A DNA stretch of 64,000 bases from Ulva prolifera (Eukaryota > Chlorophyta > Ulvophyceae > Ulvales > Ulvaceae): contig CM041199.1 in NCBI GenBank assembly GCA_023078555.1, positions 10,279,943 through 10,343,942 on the forward strand. The letters are read 5' to 3'. Below the pieces are notes generated by a model. That model saw only the letters and a program-made list of their open reading frames with translations, was not told the DNA's origin and made no database searches. The position numbers and the translations under genes are program-made. This document shows, piece by piece, positions 10,196 to 21,797 of the stretch (the stretch's first letter is position 1; each line of letters starts with the position of its first letter).

Positions 10196-11946
10196 GCAGC
10201 CACGCAACCCCCCGCGCATCTAAAGGTACGACCCCATGAACATTCAAAGATGTTGGGGGGTATGGGATGTCCATCATCCATTGCGTATTTTCTGCAGATA
10301 CCATGGAGTGGTGTGGTGCAAAAGTGCACACTTTCCACCAACCCATGTGAATGGACTTGGTTGTAGCCACGCAACCCCCCGCGCATGAAAAGGTACGTCG
10401 CCATGAACATTCCAAGATGTTGGGGGGTATGGGATGATTATCGTTCATTGCATATTTGCTGCTGACTCCCAGGAGTGGCGTGGGGCAAAAGTGCACACTT
10501 TTCACCAACCATGTGAATGGACTTGGCTATAGACAAGCATACCCCCGCGCACCATAGGGAAGTTGCCAGAAACATCCTTTGATTCTGAAAGATCTAGGAC
10601 GTCAAGTATGCATTTCACAGTTGTTGCTAACTTCCAAGAGTGGCGTGGAACAAAAGTGCACACTTTTCACCAACCATGTGAATGGACTTGGTTGTAGCCA
10701 CGCAACCCCCCGCGCAGCAAAAAGTACGTCGCCATCAACAATCCAAGATGTTGGGGGGTATGGGATGTCCATCATTCATTGCGTATTTTCTGCAGACACC
10801 ATGGAGTGGTGTAATGCAAAAGTGCACACTTTCCACCAACCGATGTGAACGGACTTGGTTGCAGCCACGCAACCCCCCGCACATCAAAGGTACGATGACA
10901 TGAACATTCCAAGATGTTGGGGGGCATGGGATGTCCATCATTCATTGCGTATTTTCTGCAGACACCATGGAGTGGTGTAATGCAAAAGTGCACACTTTCC
11001 ACCAACCCATGTGAACGGACTTGGTTGCAGCCACGCAACCCCCCGCGCATCAAAAGGTACGACCCCATGAACATTCAAAGATGTTGGGGGGTATGGGATG
11101 TCCATCATCCATTGCGTATTTTCTGCAGACACCATGGAGTGGTGTGGTGCAAAAGTGCACACTTTCCACCAACCCATGTGAATGGACTTGGTTGTAGCCA
11201 CGCAACCCCCCGCGCATGAAAAGGTACGTCGCCATGAACATTCCAAGATGTTGGGGGGTATGGGATGATTATCATTCATTGCATATTTGCTGCTGACTCC
11301 CAGGAGTGGCGTGGGGCAAAAGTGCACACTTTTCACCAACCATGTGAATGGACTTGGTTGTAGCCACGCAACCCCCCGCGCATGAAAAGGTACGTCGCCA
11401 TGAACATTCCAAGATGTTGGGGGGTATGGGATGATTATCATTCATTGCATATTTGCTGGTGACTCCCAGGAGTGGCGTGGGGCAAAAGTGCACACTTTCC
11501 ACCAACCATGTGAATGGACTTGGCTATAGACAAGCATACCCCCGCGCACCATAGGGAAGTTGCCAGAAACATCCTTTGATTCTGAAAGATCTAGGACGTC
11601 AAGTATGCATTTCACAGTTGTTGCTAACTTCCAGGAGTGGCGTGGAACAAAAGTGCACACTTTTCACCAACCATGTGAATGGACTTGGTTGTAGCCACGC
11701 AACCCCCCGCGCAGCAAAAGGTACGTCGCCATCAACATTCCAAGATGTTGGGGGGTATGGGATGTCCATCATTCATTGCGTATTTTCTGCAGACACCATG
11801 GAGTGGTGTAATGCAAAAGTGCACACTTTCCACCAACCCATGTGAACGGACCTGGTTGCAGCCACGCAACCCCCCGCACATCAAAGGTACGATGACATGA
11901 ACATTCCAAGATGTTGGGGGGCATGGGATGTCCATCATTCATTGCG
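10196..11946 (+). repeat. 2,326-bp-period duplication, copy 2
   Basis: Second copy of the block at 7870-9620. It differs by point changes such as CTTCCAAGAG near 10632 where copy 1 has CTTCCAGGAG, and CAACAATCC near 10737. Between the copies lies an 831-bp and a 498-bp C-to-C interval (9250 to 10081 to 10579). Confidence 0.8.
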
Positions 11947-12148
11947 TATTTTCTGCAGACACCATGGAGTGGTGTGGTGCAAAAGTGCACACTTTCCACC
12001 AACCCATGTGAATAGACTTGGTTGTAGCCACGCAACCCCCCGCGCAGCAAAAGGTACGTTGCCATCAACATTCCAAGATGTTGGGGGGTATGTGATGTCC
12101 ATCATTCATTGCGTATTTTCTGCAGACACCATGGCGTGGTGTGGTGCA

Positions 12149-12162
12149 AAAGTGTACACTTT
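12149..12162. other. Perfect 14-bp palindrome AAAGTGTACACTTT
   Basis: In the GTGTACAC subtype of A monomers, a single C-to-T change turns the near-palindromic AAAGTGCACACTTT into a perfect 14-bp palindrome. It is frequent from about 33 kb onward, for example in monomers near 33220, 34050, 42050, 46550, 47215, 49210, 52540 and 60380. Confidence 0.85.
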
Positions 12163-12179
12163 CCACCAACCCATGTGAA

Positions 12180-13250
12180 TGGACTTGGTTGTAGCCACGC
12201 AACCCCCCGCGCATCAAAAGGTACATCGCCATCAACATTCCAAGATGTTGGGGGGTATGGGATGTCCATCATTCATTGCGCATTTTCTGCAGACACCATG
12301 GAGTGGTGTGGTGCAAAAGTGCACACTTTCCACCAACCCATGTGAATGGACTTGGTTGTAGCCACGCAACCCCCCGCGCAGCAAAAGGTACGAAGCCATC
12401 AACATTCCATGATGTTGGGGGGTATGGGATGTCCAGCATTCATTGCGTATTTTCTGCAGACACCATGGAGTGGTGTAATGCAAAAGTGCACACTTTCCAC
12501 CAACCCATGTGAACGGACTTGGTTGTAGCCACGCAACCCCCCGCGCATCAAAAGGTACGTCCCCATGAACATTCAAAGATGTCGGGGGGTATGGGATGTC
12601 CATCATCCATTGCGTATTTTCTGCAGACACCATGGAGTGGTGTGGTGCAAAAATATACACTTTCCACCAACCCATGTGAATGGACTTGGTTGTAGCCACG
12701 CAACCCCCCGCGCATGAAAAGGTACGTCGCCATGAACATTCCAAGATGTTGGGGGGTATGGGATGATTATCATTCATTGCATATTTGCTGCTGACTCCCA
12801 GGAGTGGCGTGGGGCAAAAGTGCACACTTTTCACCAACCATGTGATTGGACTTGGCTATAGACAAGCATACCCCCGCGCACCATAGGGAAGTTGCCAGAA
12901 ACATCCTTTGATTCTGAAAGATCTAGGACGTCAAGTATGCATTGCACAGTTGTTGCTAACTCCCAGGAGTGGCGTGGAACAAAAGTGCACACTTTTCACC
13001 AACCATGTGAATGGACTTGGTTGTAGCCACGCAACCCCCCGCGCAGCAAAAGGTACGTCGCCATCAACATTCCAAGATGTTGGAGGGTATGGGATGTCCA
13101 TCATTCATTGCGTATTTTCTGCAGACACCATGGAGTGGTGTAATGCAAAAGTGCACACTTTCCACCAACCCATGTGAACGGACTTGGTTGCAGCCACGCA
13201 ACCCCCCGCACATCAAAGGTACGACGACATGAACATTCCAAGATGTTGGG
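12180..13250 (+). repeat. 1,331-bp-period duplication, copy 1
   Basis: Matches about 13511-14581 at an offset of 1,331 bp (eight monomers). It contains the first GATGTCGGGGGG monomer of the window (near 12580), the ATATACAC variant and a C starting GTGATTGG at 12846. It differs from copy 2 at CATTCCATGATG near 12407 (copy 2: CATTCCAAGATG). Confidence 0.82.
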
Positions 13251-13510
13251 AGGCATGGGATGTCCATCATTCATTGCGTATTTTCTGCAGACACCATGGA
13301 GTGGTGTGGTGCAAAGTGCACACTTTCCACCAACCCATGTGAATGGACTTGGTTGTAGCCACGCAACCCCCCGCGCATGAAAAGGTACGTCGCCATGAAC
13401 ATTCCAAGATGTTGGGGGGTATGGGATGATTATCATTCATTGCATATTTGCTGCTGACTCCCAGGAGTGGCGTGGGGCAAAAGTGTACACTTTCCACCAA
13501 CCCATGTGAA

Positions 13511-14581
13511 TGGACTTGGTTGTAGCCACACAACCCCCCGCGCATCAAAAGGTACATCGCCATCAACATTCCAAGATGTTGGGGGGTATGGGATGTCCAT
13601 CATTCATTGCGCATTTTCTGCAGACACCATGGAGTGGTGTGGTGCAAAAGTGCACACTTTCCACCAACCCATGTGAATGGACTTGGTTGTAGCCACGCAA
13701 CCCCCCGCGCAGCAAAAGGTACGAAGCCATCAACATTCCAAGATGTTGGGGGGTATGGGATGTCCAGCATTCATTGCGTATTTTCTGCAGACACCATGGA
13801 GTGGTGTAATGCAAAAGTGCACACTTTCCACCAACCCATGTGAACGGACTTGGTTGTAGCCACGCAACCCCCCGCGCATCAAAAGGTACGTCCCCATGAA
13901 CATTCAAAGATGTCGGGGGGTATGGGATGTCCATCATCCATTGCGTATTTTCTGCAGACACCATGGAGTGGTGTGGTGCAAAAATATACACTTTCCACCA
14001 ACCCATGTGAATGGACTTGGTTGTAGCCACGCAACCCCCCGCGCATGAAAAGGTACGTCGCCATGAACATTCCAAGATGTTGGGGGGTATGGGATGATTA
14101 TCATTCATTGCATATTTGCTGCTGACTCCCAGGAGTGGCGTGGGGCAAAAGTGCACACTTTTCACCAACCATGTGATTGGACTTGGCTATAGACAAGCAT
14201 ACCCCCGCGCACCATAGGGAAGTTGCCAGAAACATCCTTTGATTCTGAAAGATCTAGGACGTCAAGTATGCATTGCACAGTTGTTGCTAACTCCCACGAG
14301 TGGCGTGGAACAAAAGTGCACACTTTTCACCAACCATGTGAATGGACTTGGTTGTAGCCACGCAACCCCCCGCGCAGCAAAAGGTACGTCGCCATCAACA
14401 TTCCAAGATGTTGGAGGGTATGGGATGTCCATCATTCATTGCGTATTTTCTGCAGACACCATGGAGTGGTGTAATGCAAAAGTGCACACTTTCCACCAAC
14501 CCATGTGAACGGACTTGGTTGCAGCCACGCAACCCCCCGCACATCAAAGGTACGACGACATGAACATTCCAAGATGTTGGG
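13511..14581 (+). repeat. 1,331-bp-period duplication, copy 2
   Basis: Second copy of 12180-13250. It is preceded by a B-to-A hybrid monomer near 13350-13508, whose B-like centre ends in the A-type GTGTACACTTTCCACC. The C monomer here carries CTCCCACGAGTGG near 14292, a private change. Confidence 0.82.
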
Positions 14582-16738
14582 GGGTATGGGATGTCCATCA
14601 TTCATTGCGTATTGTCTGCAGACACCATGGCGTGGTGTGGTGCAAAAGTGCACATTTTCCACCAACCCATGTGAATGGACTTGGTTGTACCCACGCACCC
14701 CCTGCGCATCAAAAGGTACGTCGCCGTCAACATTCCAAGATGTTGGAGGGTATGGGATGATTATCGTTCATTGCATATTTGCTGCTGACTCCCAGGAGTG
14801 GCGTGGGGCAAAAGTGCACACTTTTCACCAACCATGTGAATGGACTTGGTTGTAGCCACGCAACCCCCCGCGCAGCAAAAGGTACGTCGCCATCAACATT
14901 CCAAGATTTTGGGGGGTATGGGATGTCCATCATTCATTGCGTATTTTCTGCAGACACCATGGCGTGGTGTGGTGCAAAAGTGCACACTTTCCACCAACCC
15001 ATGTGAATGGACTTGGTTGTAGCCACGCATTGGCTATAGACAAGCATACCCCCGCGCACCATAGGGAAGTTGCCAGAAACATCCTTTGATTCTGAAAGAT
15101 CTAGGACGTCAAGTATGCATTGCACAGTTGTTGCTAACTCCCAGGAGTGGCGTGGAACAAAAGTGCACACTTTTCACCAACCATGTGAATGGACTTGGTT
15201 GTAGCCACGCAACCCCCCGCGCAGCAAAAGGTACGTCGCCATCAACATTCCAAGATTTTGGGGGGTATGGGATGTCTATCATTCATTGCGTATTTTCTGC
15301 AGACACCATGGCGTGGTGTGGTGCAAAAGTGCACACTTTCCACCAACCCATGTGAATGGACTTGGTTGTAGCCACGCAACCCCCCGCGCAGCAAAAGGTA
15401 CATCGCGATCAACATTCCAAGATGGTGGGGGGTATGGGATGTCCATCATTCATTGCGTATTTTCTGCAGACACCATGGCGTGGTGTGGTGCAAAAGTGCA
15501 CATTTTCCACCAACCCATGTGAATGGACTTGGTTGTAGCCACGCATTGGCTATAGACAAGCATACCCCCGCGCACCATAGGGAAGTTGCCAGAAACATCC
15601 TTTGATTCTGAAAGATCTAGGACGTCAAGTATGCATTGCACAGTTGTTGCTAACTCCCAGGAGTGGCGTGGAACAAAAGTGCACACTTTTCACCAACCAT
15701 GTGAATGGACTTGGTTGTAGCCACGCAACCCCCCGCGCAGCAAAAGGTACGTCGCCATCAACATTCCAAGATTTTGGGGGGTATGGGATGTCTATCATTC
15801 ATTGCGTATTTTCTGCAGACACCATGGCGTGGTGTGGTGCAAAAGTGCACACTTTCCACCAACCCATGTGAATGGACTTGGTTGTACCCACGCACCCCCT
15901 GCGCATCAAAAGGTACGTCGCCATCAACATTCCAAGATGTTGGAGGGTATGGGATGTCCATCATTCATTGCGTATTTTCTGCAGACACCATGGAGTGGTG
16001 TGGTGCAAAAGAGCACACTTTCCACCAACCCATGTGAATGGACTTGGTTGTAGCCACGCAACCCCCCGCGCATCAAAAGGTACGTCGCCATGAACATTCC
16101 AAGATGTTGGGGGGTATGGGATGATTATCGTTCATTGCATATTTGCTGCTGACTCCCAGGAGTGGCGTGGGGCAAAAGTGCACACTTTTCACCAACCATG
16201 TGATTGGACTTGGCTATAGACAAGCATACCCCCGCGCACCATAGGGAAGTTGCCAGAAACATCCTTTGATTCTGAAAGATCTAGGACGTCAAGTATGCAT
16301 TGCACAGTTGTTGCTAACTCCCAGGATTGGTGTGGAACAAAAGTGCACACTTTTCACCAACCATGTGAATGGACTTGGTTGTAGCCACGCAACCCCCCGC
16401 GCAGCAAAAGGTACGAAGCCATCAACATTCCATGATGTGGGGGGGTATGGGATGTCCAGCATTCATTGCGTATTTTCTGCAGACACCATGGAGTGGTGTA
16501 ATGCAAAAGTGCACACTTTCCACCAACCCATGTGAACGGACTTGGTTGTAGCCACGCAACCCCCCGCGCATCAAAAGGTACGTCCCCATGAACATTCAAA
16601 GATGTCGGGGGGTATGGGATGTCCATCATCCATTGCGTATTTTCTGCAGACACCATGGAGTGGTGTGGTGCAAAAATATACACTTTCCACCAACCCATGT
16701 GAATGGACTTGGTTGTAGCCACGCAACCCCCCGCGCAT
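13728..16738 (+). repeat. 3,026-bp HOR, copy 1
   Basis: Matches 16754-19764 at an exact offset of 3,026 bp over about 3.0 kb. Differences seen by eye are very few: CCCACGAG near 14295 against CCCAGGAG, and GATGTGGGGGGG near 16436 against GATGTTGGGGGG. C-to-C spacings inside are 847, 516 and 664 bp, including two long C monomers at 15007 and 15523. The left breakpoint lies between GCGCAGC...ACGAAGCC and ATCAACATTCC, the right one at the GCGCATC/GCGCATG difference at 16739, so both ends fall inside homologous A sequence. Confidence 0.88.
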
Positions 16739-16753
16739 CAAAAGGTACATCGC

Positions 16754-19700
16754 CATCAACATTCCAAGATGTTGGGGGGTATGGGATGTCCAGCATTCAT
16801 TGCGTATTTTCTGCAGACACCATGGAGTGGTGTAATGCAAAAGTGCACACTTTCCACCAACCCATGTGAACGGACTTGGTTGTAGCCACGCAACCCCCCG
16901 CGCATCAAAAGGTACGTCCCCATGAACATTCAAAGATGTCGGGGGGTATGGGATGTCCATCATCCATTGCGTATTTTCTGCAGACACCATGGAGTGGTGT
17001 GGTGCAAAAATATACACTTTCCACCAACCCATGTGAATGGACTTGGTTGTAGCCACGCAACCCCCCGCGCATGAAAAGGTACGTCGCCATGAACATTCCA
17101 AGATGTTGGGGGGTATGGGATGATTATCATTCATTGCATATTTGCTGCTGACTCCCAGGAGTGGCGTGGGGCAAAAGTGCACACTTTTCACCAACCATGT
17201 GATTGGACTTGGCTATAGACAAGCATACCCCCGCGCACCATAGGGAAGTTGCCAGAAACATCCTTTGATTCTGAAAGATCTAGGACGTCAAGTATGCATT
17301 GCACAGTTGTTGCTAACTCCCAGGAGTGGCGTGGAACAAAAGTGCACACTTTTCACCAACCATGTGAATGGACTTGGTTGTAGCCACGCAACCCCCCGCG
17401 CAGCAAAAGGTACGTCGCCATCAACATTCCAAGATGTTGGAGGGTATGGGATGTCCATCATTCATTGCGTATTTTCTGCAGACACCATGGAGTGGTGTAA
17501 TGCAAAAGTGCACACTTTCCACCAACCCATGTGAACGGACTTGGTTGCAGCCACGCAACCCCCCGCACATCAAAGGTACGACGACATGAACATTCCAAGA
17601 TGTTGGGGGGTATGGGATGTCCATCATTCATTGCGTATTGTCTGCAGACACCATGGCGTGGTGTGGTGCAAAAGTGCACATTTTCCACCAACCCATGTGA
17701 ATGGACTTGGTTGTACCCACGCACCCCCTGCGCATCAAAAGGTACGTCGCCGTCAACATTCCAAGATGTTGGAGGGTATGGGATGATTATCGTTCATTGC
17801 ATATTTGCTGCTGACTCCCAGGAGTGGCGTGGGGCAAAAGTGCACACTTTTCACCAACCATGTGAATGGACTTGGTTGTAGCCACGCAACCCCCCGCGCA
17901 GCAAAAGGTACGTCGCCATCAACATTCCAAGATTTTGGGGGGTATGGGATGTCCATCATTCATTGCGTATTTTCTGCAGACACCATGGCGTGGTGTGGTG
18001 CAAAAGTGCACACTTTCCACCAACCCATGTGAATGGACTTGGTTGTAGCCACGCATTGGCTATAGACAAGCATACCCCCGCGCACCATAGGGAAGTTGCC
18101 AGAAACATCCTTTGATTCTGAAAGATCTAGGACGTCAAGTATGCATTGCACAGTTGTTGCTAACTCCCAGGAGTGGCGTGGAACAAAAGTGCACACTTTT
18201 CACCAACCATGTGAATGGACTTGGTTGTAGCCACGCAACCCCCCGCGCAGCAAAAGGTACGTCGCCATCAACATTCCAAGATTTTGGGGGGTATGGGATG
18301 TCTATCATTCATTGCGTATTTTCTGCAGACACCATGGCGTGGTGTGGTGCAAAAGTGCACACTTTCCACCAACCCATGTGAATGGACTTGGTTGTAGCCA
18401 CGCAACCCCCCGCGCAGCAAAAGGTACATCGCGATCAACATTCCAAGATGGTGGGGGGTATGGGATGTCCATCATTCATTGCGTATTTTCTGCAGACACC
18501 ATGGCGTGGTGTGGTGCAAAAGTGCACATTTTCCACCAACCCATGTGAATGGACTTGGTTGTAGCCACGCATTGGCTATAGACAAGCATACCCCCGCGCA
18601 CCATAGGGAAGTTGCCAGAAACATCCTTTGATTCTGAAAGATCTAGGACGTCAAGTATGCATTGCACAGTTGTTGCTAACTCCCAGGAGTGGCGTGGAAC
18701 AAAAGTGCACACTTTTCACCAACCATGTGAATGGACTTGGTTGTAGCCACGCAACCCCCCGCGCAGCAAAAGGTACGTCGCCATCAACATTCCAAGATTT
18801 TGGGGGGTATGGGATGTCTATCATTCATTGCGTATTTTCTGCAGACACCATGGCGTGGTGTGGTGCAAAAGTGCACACTTTCCACCAACCCATGTGAATG
18901 GACTTGGTTGTACCCACGCACCCCCTGCGCATCAAAAGGTACGTCGCCATCAACATTCCAAGATGTTGGAGGGTATGGGATGTCCATCATTCATTGCGTA
19001 TTTTCTGCAGACACCATGGAGTGGTGTGGTGCAAAAGAGCACACTTTCCACCAACCCATGTGAATGGACTTGGTTGTAGCCACGCAACCCCCCGCGCATC
19101 AAAAGGTACGTCGCCATGAACATTCCAAGATGTTGGGGGGTATGGGATGATTATCGTTCATTGCATATTTGCTGCTGACTCCCAGGAGTGGCGTGGGGCA
19201 AAAGTGCACACTTTTCACCAACCATGTGATTGGACTTGGCTATAGACAAGCATACCCCCGCGCACCATAGGGAAGTTGCCAGAAACATCCTTTGATTCTG
19301 AAAGATCTAGGACGTCAAGTATGCATTGCACAGTTGTTGCTAACTCCCAGGATTGGTGTGGAACAAAAGTGCACACTTTTCACCAACCATGTGAATGGAC
19401 TTGGTTGTAGCCACGCAACCCCCCGCGCAGCAAAAGGTACGAAGCCATCAACATTCCATGATGTTGGGGGGTATGGGATGTCCAGCATTCATTGCGTATT
19501 TTCTGCAGACACCATGGAGTGGTGTAATGCAAAAGTGCACACTTTCCACCAACCCATGTGAACGGACTTGGTTGTAGCCACGCAACCCCCCGCGCATCAA
19601 AAGGTACGTCCCCATGAACATTCAAAGATGTCGGGGGGTATGGGATGTCCATCATCCATTGCGTATTTTCTGCAGACACCATGGAGTGGTGTGGTGCAAA

Positions 19701-19764
19701 AATATACACTTTCCACCAACCCATGTGAATGGACTTGGTTGTAGCCACGCAACCCCCCGCGCAT
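16754..19764 (+). repeat. 3,026-bp HOR, copy 2
   Basis: Tandem partner of 13728-16738, with spacings 847, 516 and 664 bp at 17265, 18112, 18628 and 19292. A third partial copy of the same order starts at 27960, so this block was copied to a site more than 10 kb away, or the 2,506-bp and 1,164-bp HORs later expanded between copies. Confidence 0.88.
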
Positions 19765-21797
19765 GAAAAGGTACGTCGCCATGAACATTCCAAGATGTTG
19801 GGGGGTATGGGATGATTATCATTCATTGCATATTTGCTGCTGACTCCCAGGAGTGGCGTGGGGCAAAAGTGCACACTTTTCACCAACCATGTGATTGGAC
19901 TTGGCTATAGACAAGCATACCCCCGCGCACCATAGGGAAGTTGCCAGAAACATCCTTTGATTCTGAAAGATCTAGGACGTCAAGTATGCATTGCACAGTT
20001 GTTGCTAACTCCCAGGAGTGGCGTGGAACAAAAGTGCACACTTTTCACCAACCATGTGAATGGACTTGGTTGTAGCCACGCAACCCCCCGCGCAGCAAAA
20101 GGTACGTCGCCATCAACATTCCAAGATGTTGGAGGGTATGGGATGTCCATCATTCATTGCGTATTTTCTGCAGACACCATGGAGTGGTGTAATGCAAAAG
20201 TGCACACTTTCCACCAACCCATGTGAACGGACTTGGTTGCAGCCACGCAACCCCCCGCACATCAAAGGTACGACGACATGAACATTCCAAGATGTTGGGA
20301 GGCATGGGATGTCCATCATTCATTGCGTATTTTCTGCAGACACCATGGAGTGGTGTGGTGCAAAGTGCACACTTTCCACCAACCCATGTGAATGGACTTG
20401 GTTGTAGCCACGCAACCCCCCGCGCATGAAAAGGTACGTCGCCATGAACATTCCAAGATGTTGGGGGGTATGGGATGATTATCATTCATTGCATATTTGC
20501 TGCTGACTCCCAGGAGTGGCGTGGGGCAAAAGTGCACACTTTTCACCAACCATGTGATTGGACTTGGCTATAGACAAGCATACCCCCGCGCACCATAGGG
20601 AAGTTGCCAGAAACATCCTTTGATTCTGAAAGATCTAGGACGTCAAGTATGCATTGCACAGTTGTTGCTAACTCCCAGGAGTGGCGTGGAACAAAAGTGC
20701 ACACTTTTCACCAACCATGTGAATGGACTTGGTTGTAGCCACGCAACCCCCCGCGCAGCAAAAGGTACGTCGCCATCAACATTCCAAGATGTTGGAGGGT
20801 ATGGGATGTCCATCATTCATTGCGTATTTTCTGCAGACACCATGGAGTGGTGTAATGCAAAAGTGCACACTTTCCACCAACCCATGTGAACGGACTTGGT
20901 TGCAGCCACGCAACCCCCCGCACATCAAAGGTACGACGACATGAACATTCCAAGATGTTGGGAGGCATGGGATGTCCATCATTCATTGCGTATTTTCTGC
21001 AGACACCATGGAGTGGTGTGGTGCAAAGTGCACACTTTCCACCAACCCATGTGAATGGACTTGGTTGTAGCCACGCAACCCCCCGCGCATGAAAAGGTAC
21101 GTCGCCATGAACATTCCAAGATGTTGGGGGGTATGGGATGATTATCATTCATTGCATATTTGCTGCTGACTCCCAGGAGTGGCGTGGGGCAAAAGTGCAC
21201 ACTTTTCACCAACCATGTGATTGGACTTGGCTATAGACAAGCATACCCCCGCGCACCATAGGGAAGTTGCCAGAAACATCCTTTGATTCTGAAAGATCTA
21301 GGACGTCAAGTATGCATTGCACAGTTGTTGCTAACTCCCAGGAGTGGCGTGGAACAAAAGTGCACACTTTTCACCAACCATGTGAATGGACTTGGTTGTA
21401 GCCACGCAACCCCCCGCGCAGCAAAAGGTACGTCGCCATCAACATTCCAAGATTTTGGGGGGTATGGGATGTCTATCATTCATTGCGTATTTTCTGCAGA
21501 CACCATGGCGTGGTGTGGTGCAAAAGTGCACACTTTCCACCAACCCATGTGAATGGACTTGGTTGTACCCACGCACCCCCTGCGCATCAAAAGGTACGTC
21601 GCCATCAACATTCCAAGATGTTGGAGGGTATGGGATGTCCATCATTCATTGCGTATTTTCTGCAGACACCATGGAGTGGTGTGGTGCAAAAGAGCACACT
21701 TTCCACCAACCCATGTGAATGGACTTGGTTGTAGCCACGCATTGGCTATAGACAAGCATACCCCCGCGCACCATAGGGAAGTTGCCAGAAACATCCT
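19292..21797 (+). repeat. 2,506-bp HOR, copy 1
   Basis: Fifteen monomers in four C-delimited sections of 665, 663, 663 and 515 bp. Copies 2 and 3 follow immediately, with every diagnostic variant in the same order. The two 663-bp sections are themselves a tandem tetramer duplication, so this is a nested HOR. Copy 1 is entered through a short C, copies 2 and 3 through a long C. Confidence 0.92.
19957..20619 (+). repeat. 663-bp tetramer (six copies in 19.9-26.2 kb)
   Basis: Four monomers: A with GTAATGC end, AACGG-start A with TTGGGAGGCATGGG and the one-base-shorter GTGCAAAGTGC, B, and short C beginning GTGATTGG. Copies start at 19957, 20620, 22463, 23126, 24969 and 25632 (measured at TTGATTCTG), always as tandem pairs inside the 2,506-bp HOR. 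The last one is also the start of the 1,164-bp HOR. The missing A in GCAAAGTGC is a useful fingerprint. Confidence 0.9.

Noticed and set aside
16571..17194. 207-codon open frame on the minus strand (with similar 201-codon frames at 12232-12837 and 13563-14168)
   Set aside because: It spans four satellite monomers, is made of the same repeated peptide pieces as all other frames, and breaks in HOR copies with a one-base length change. A 167-bp unit shifts frame each time, so no protein periodicity is kept.
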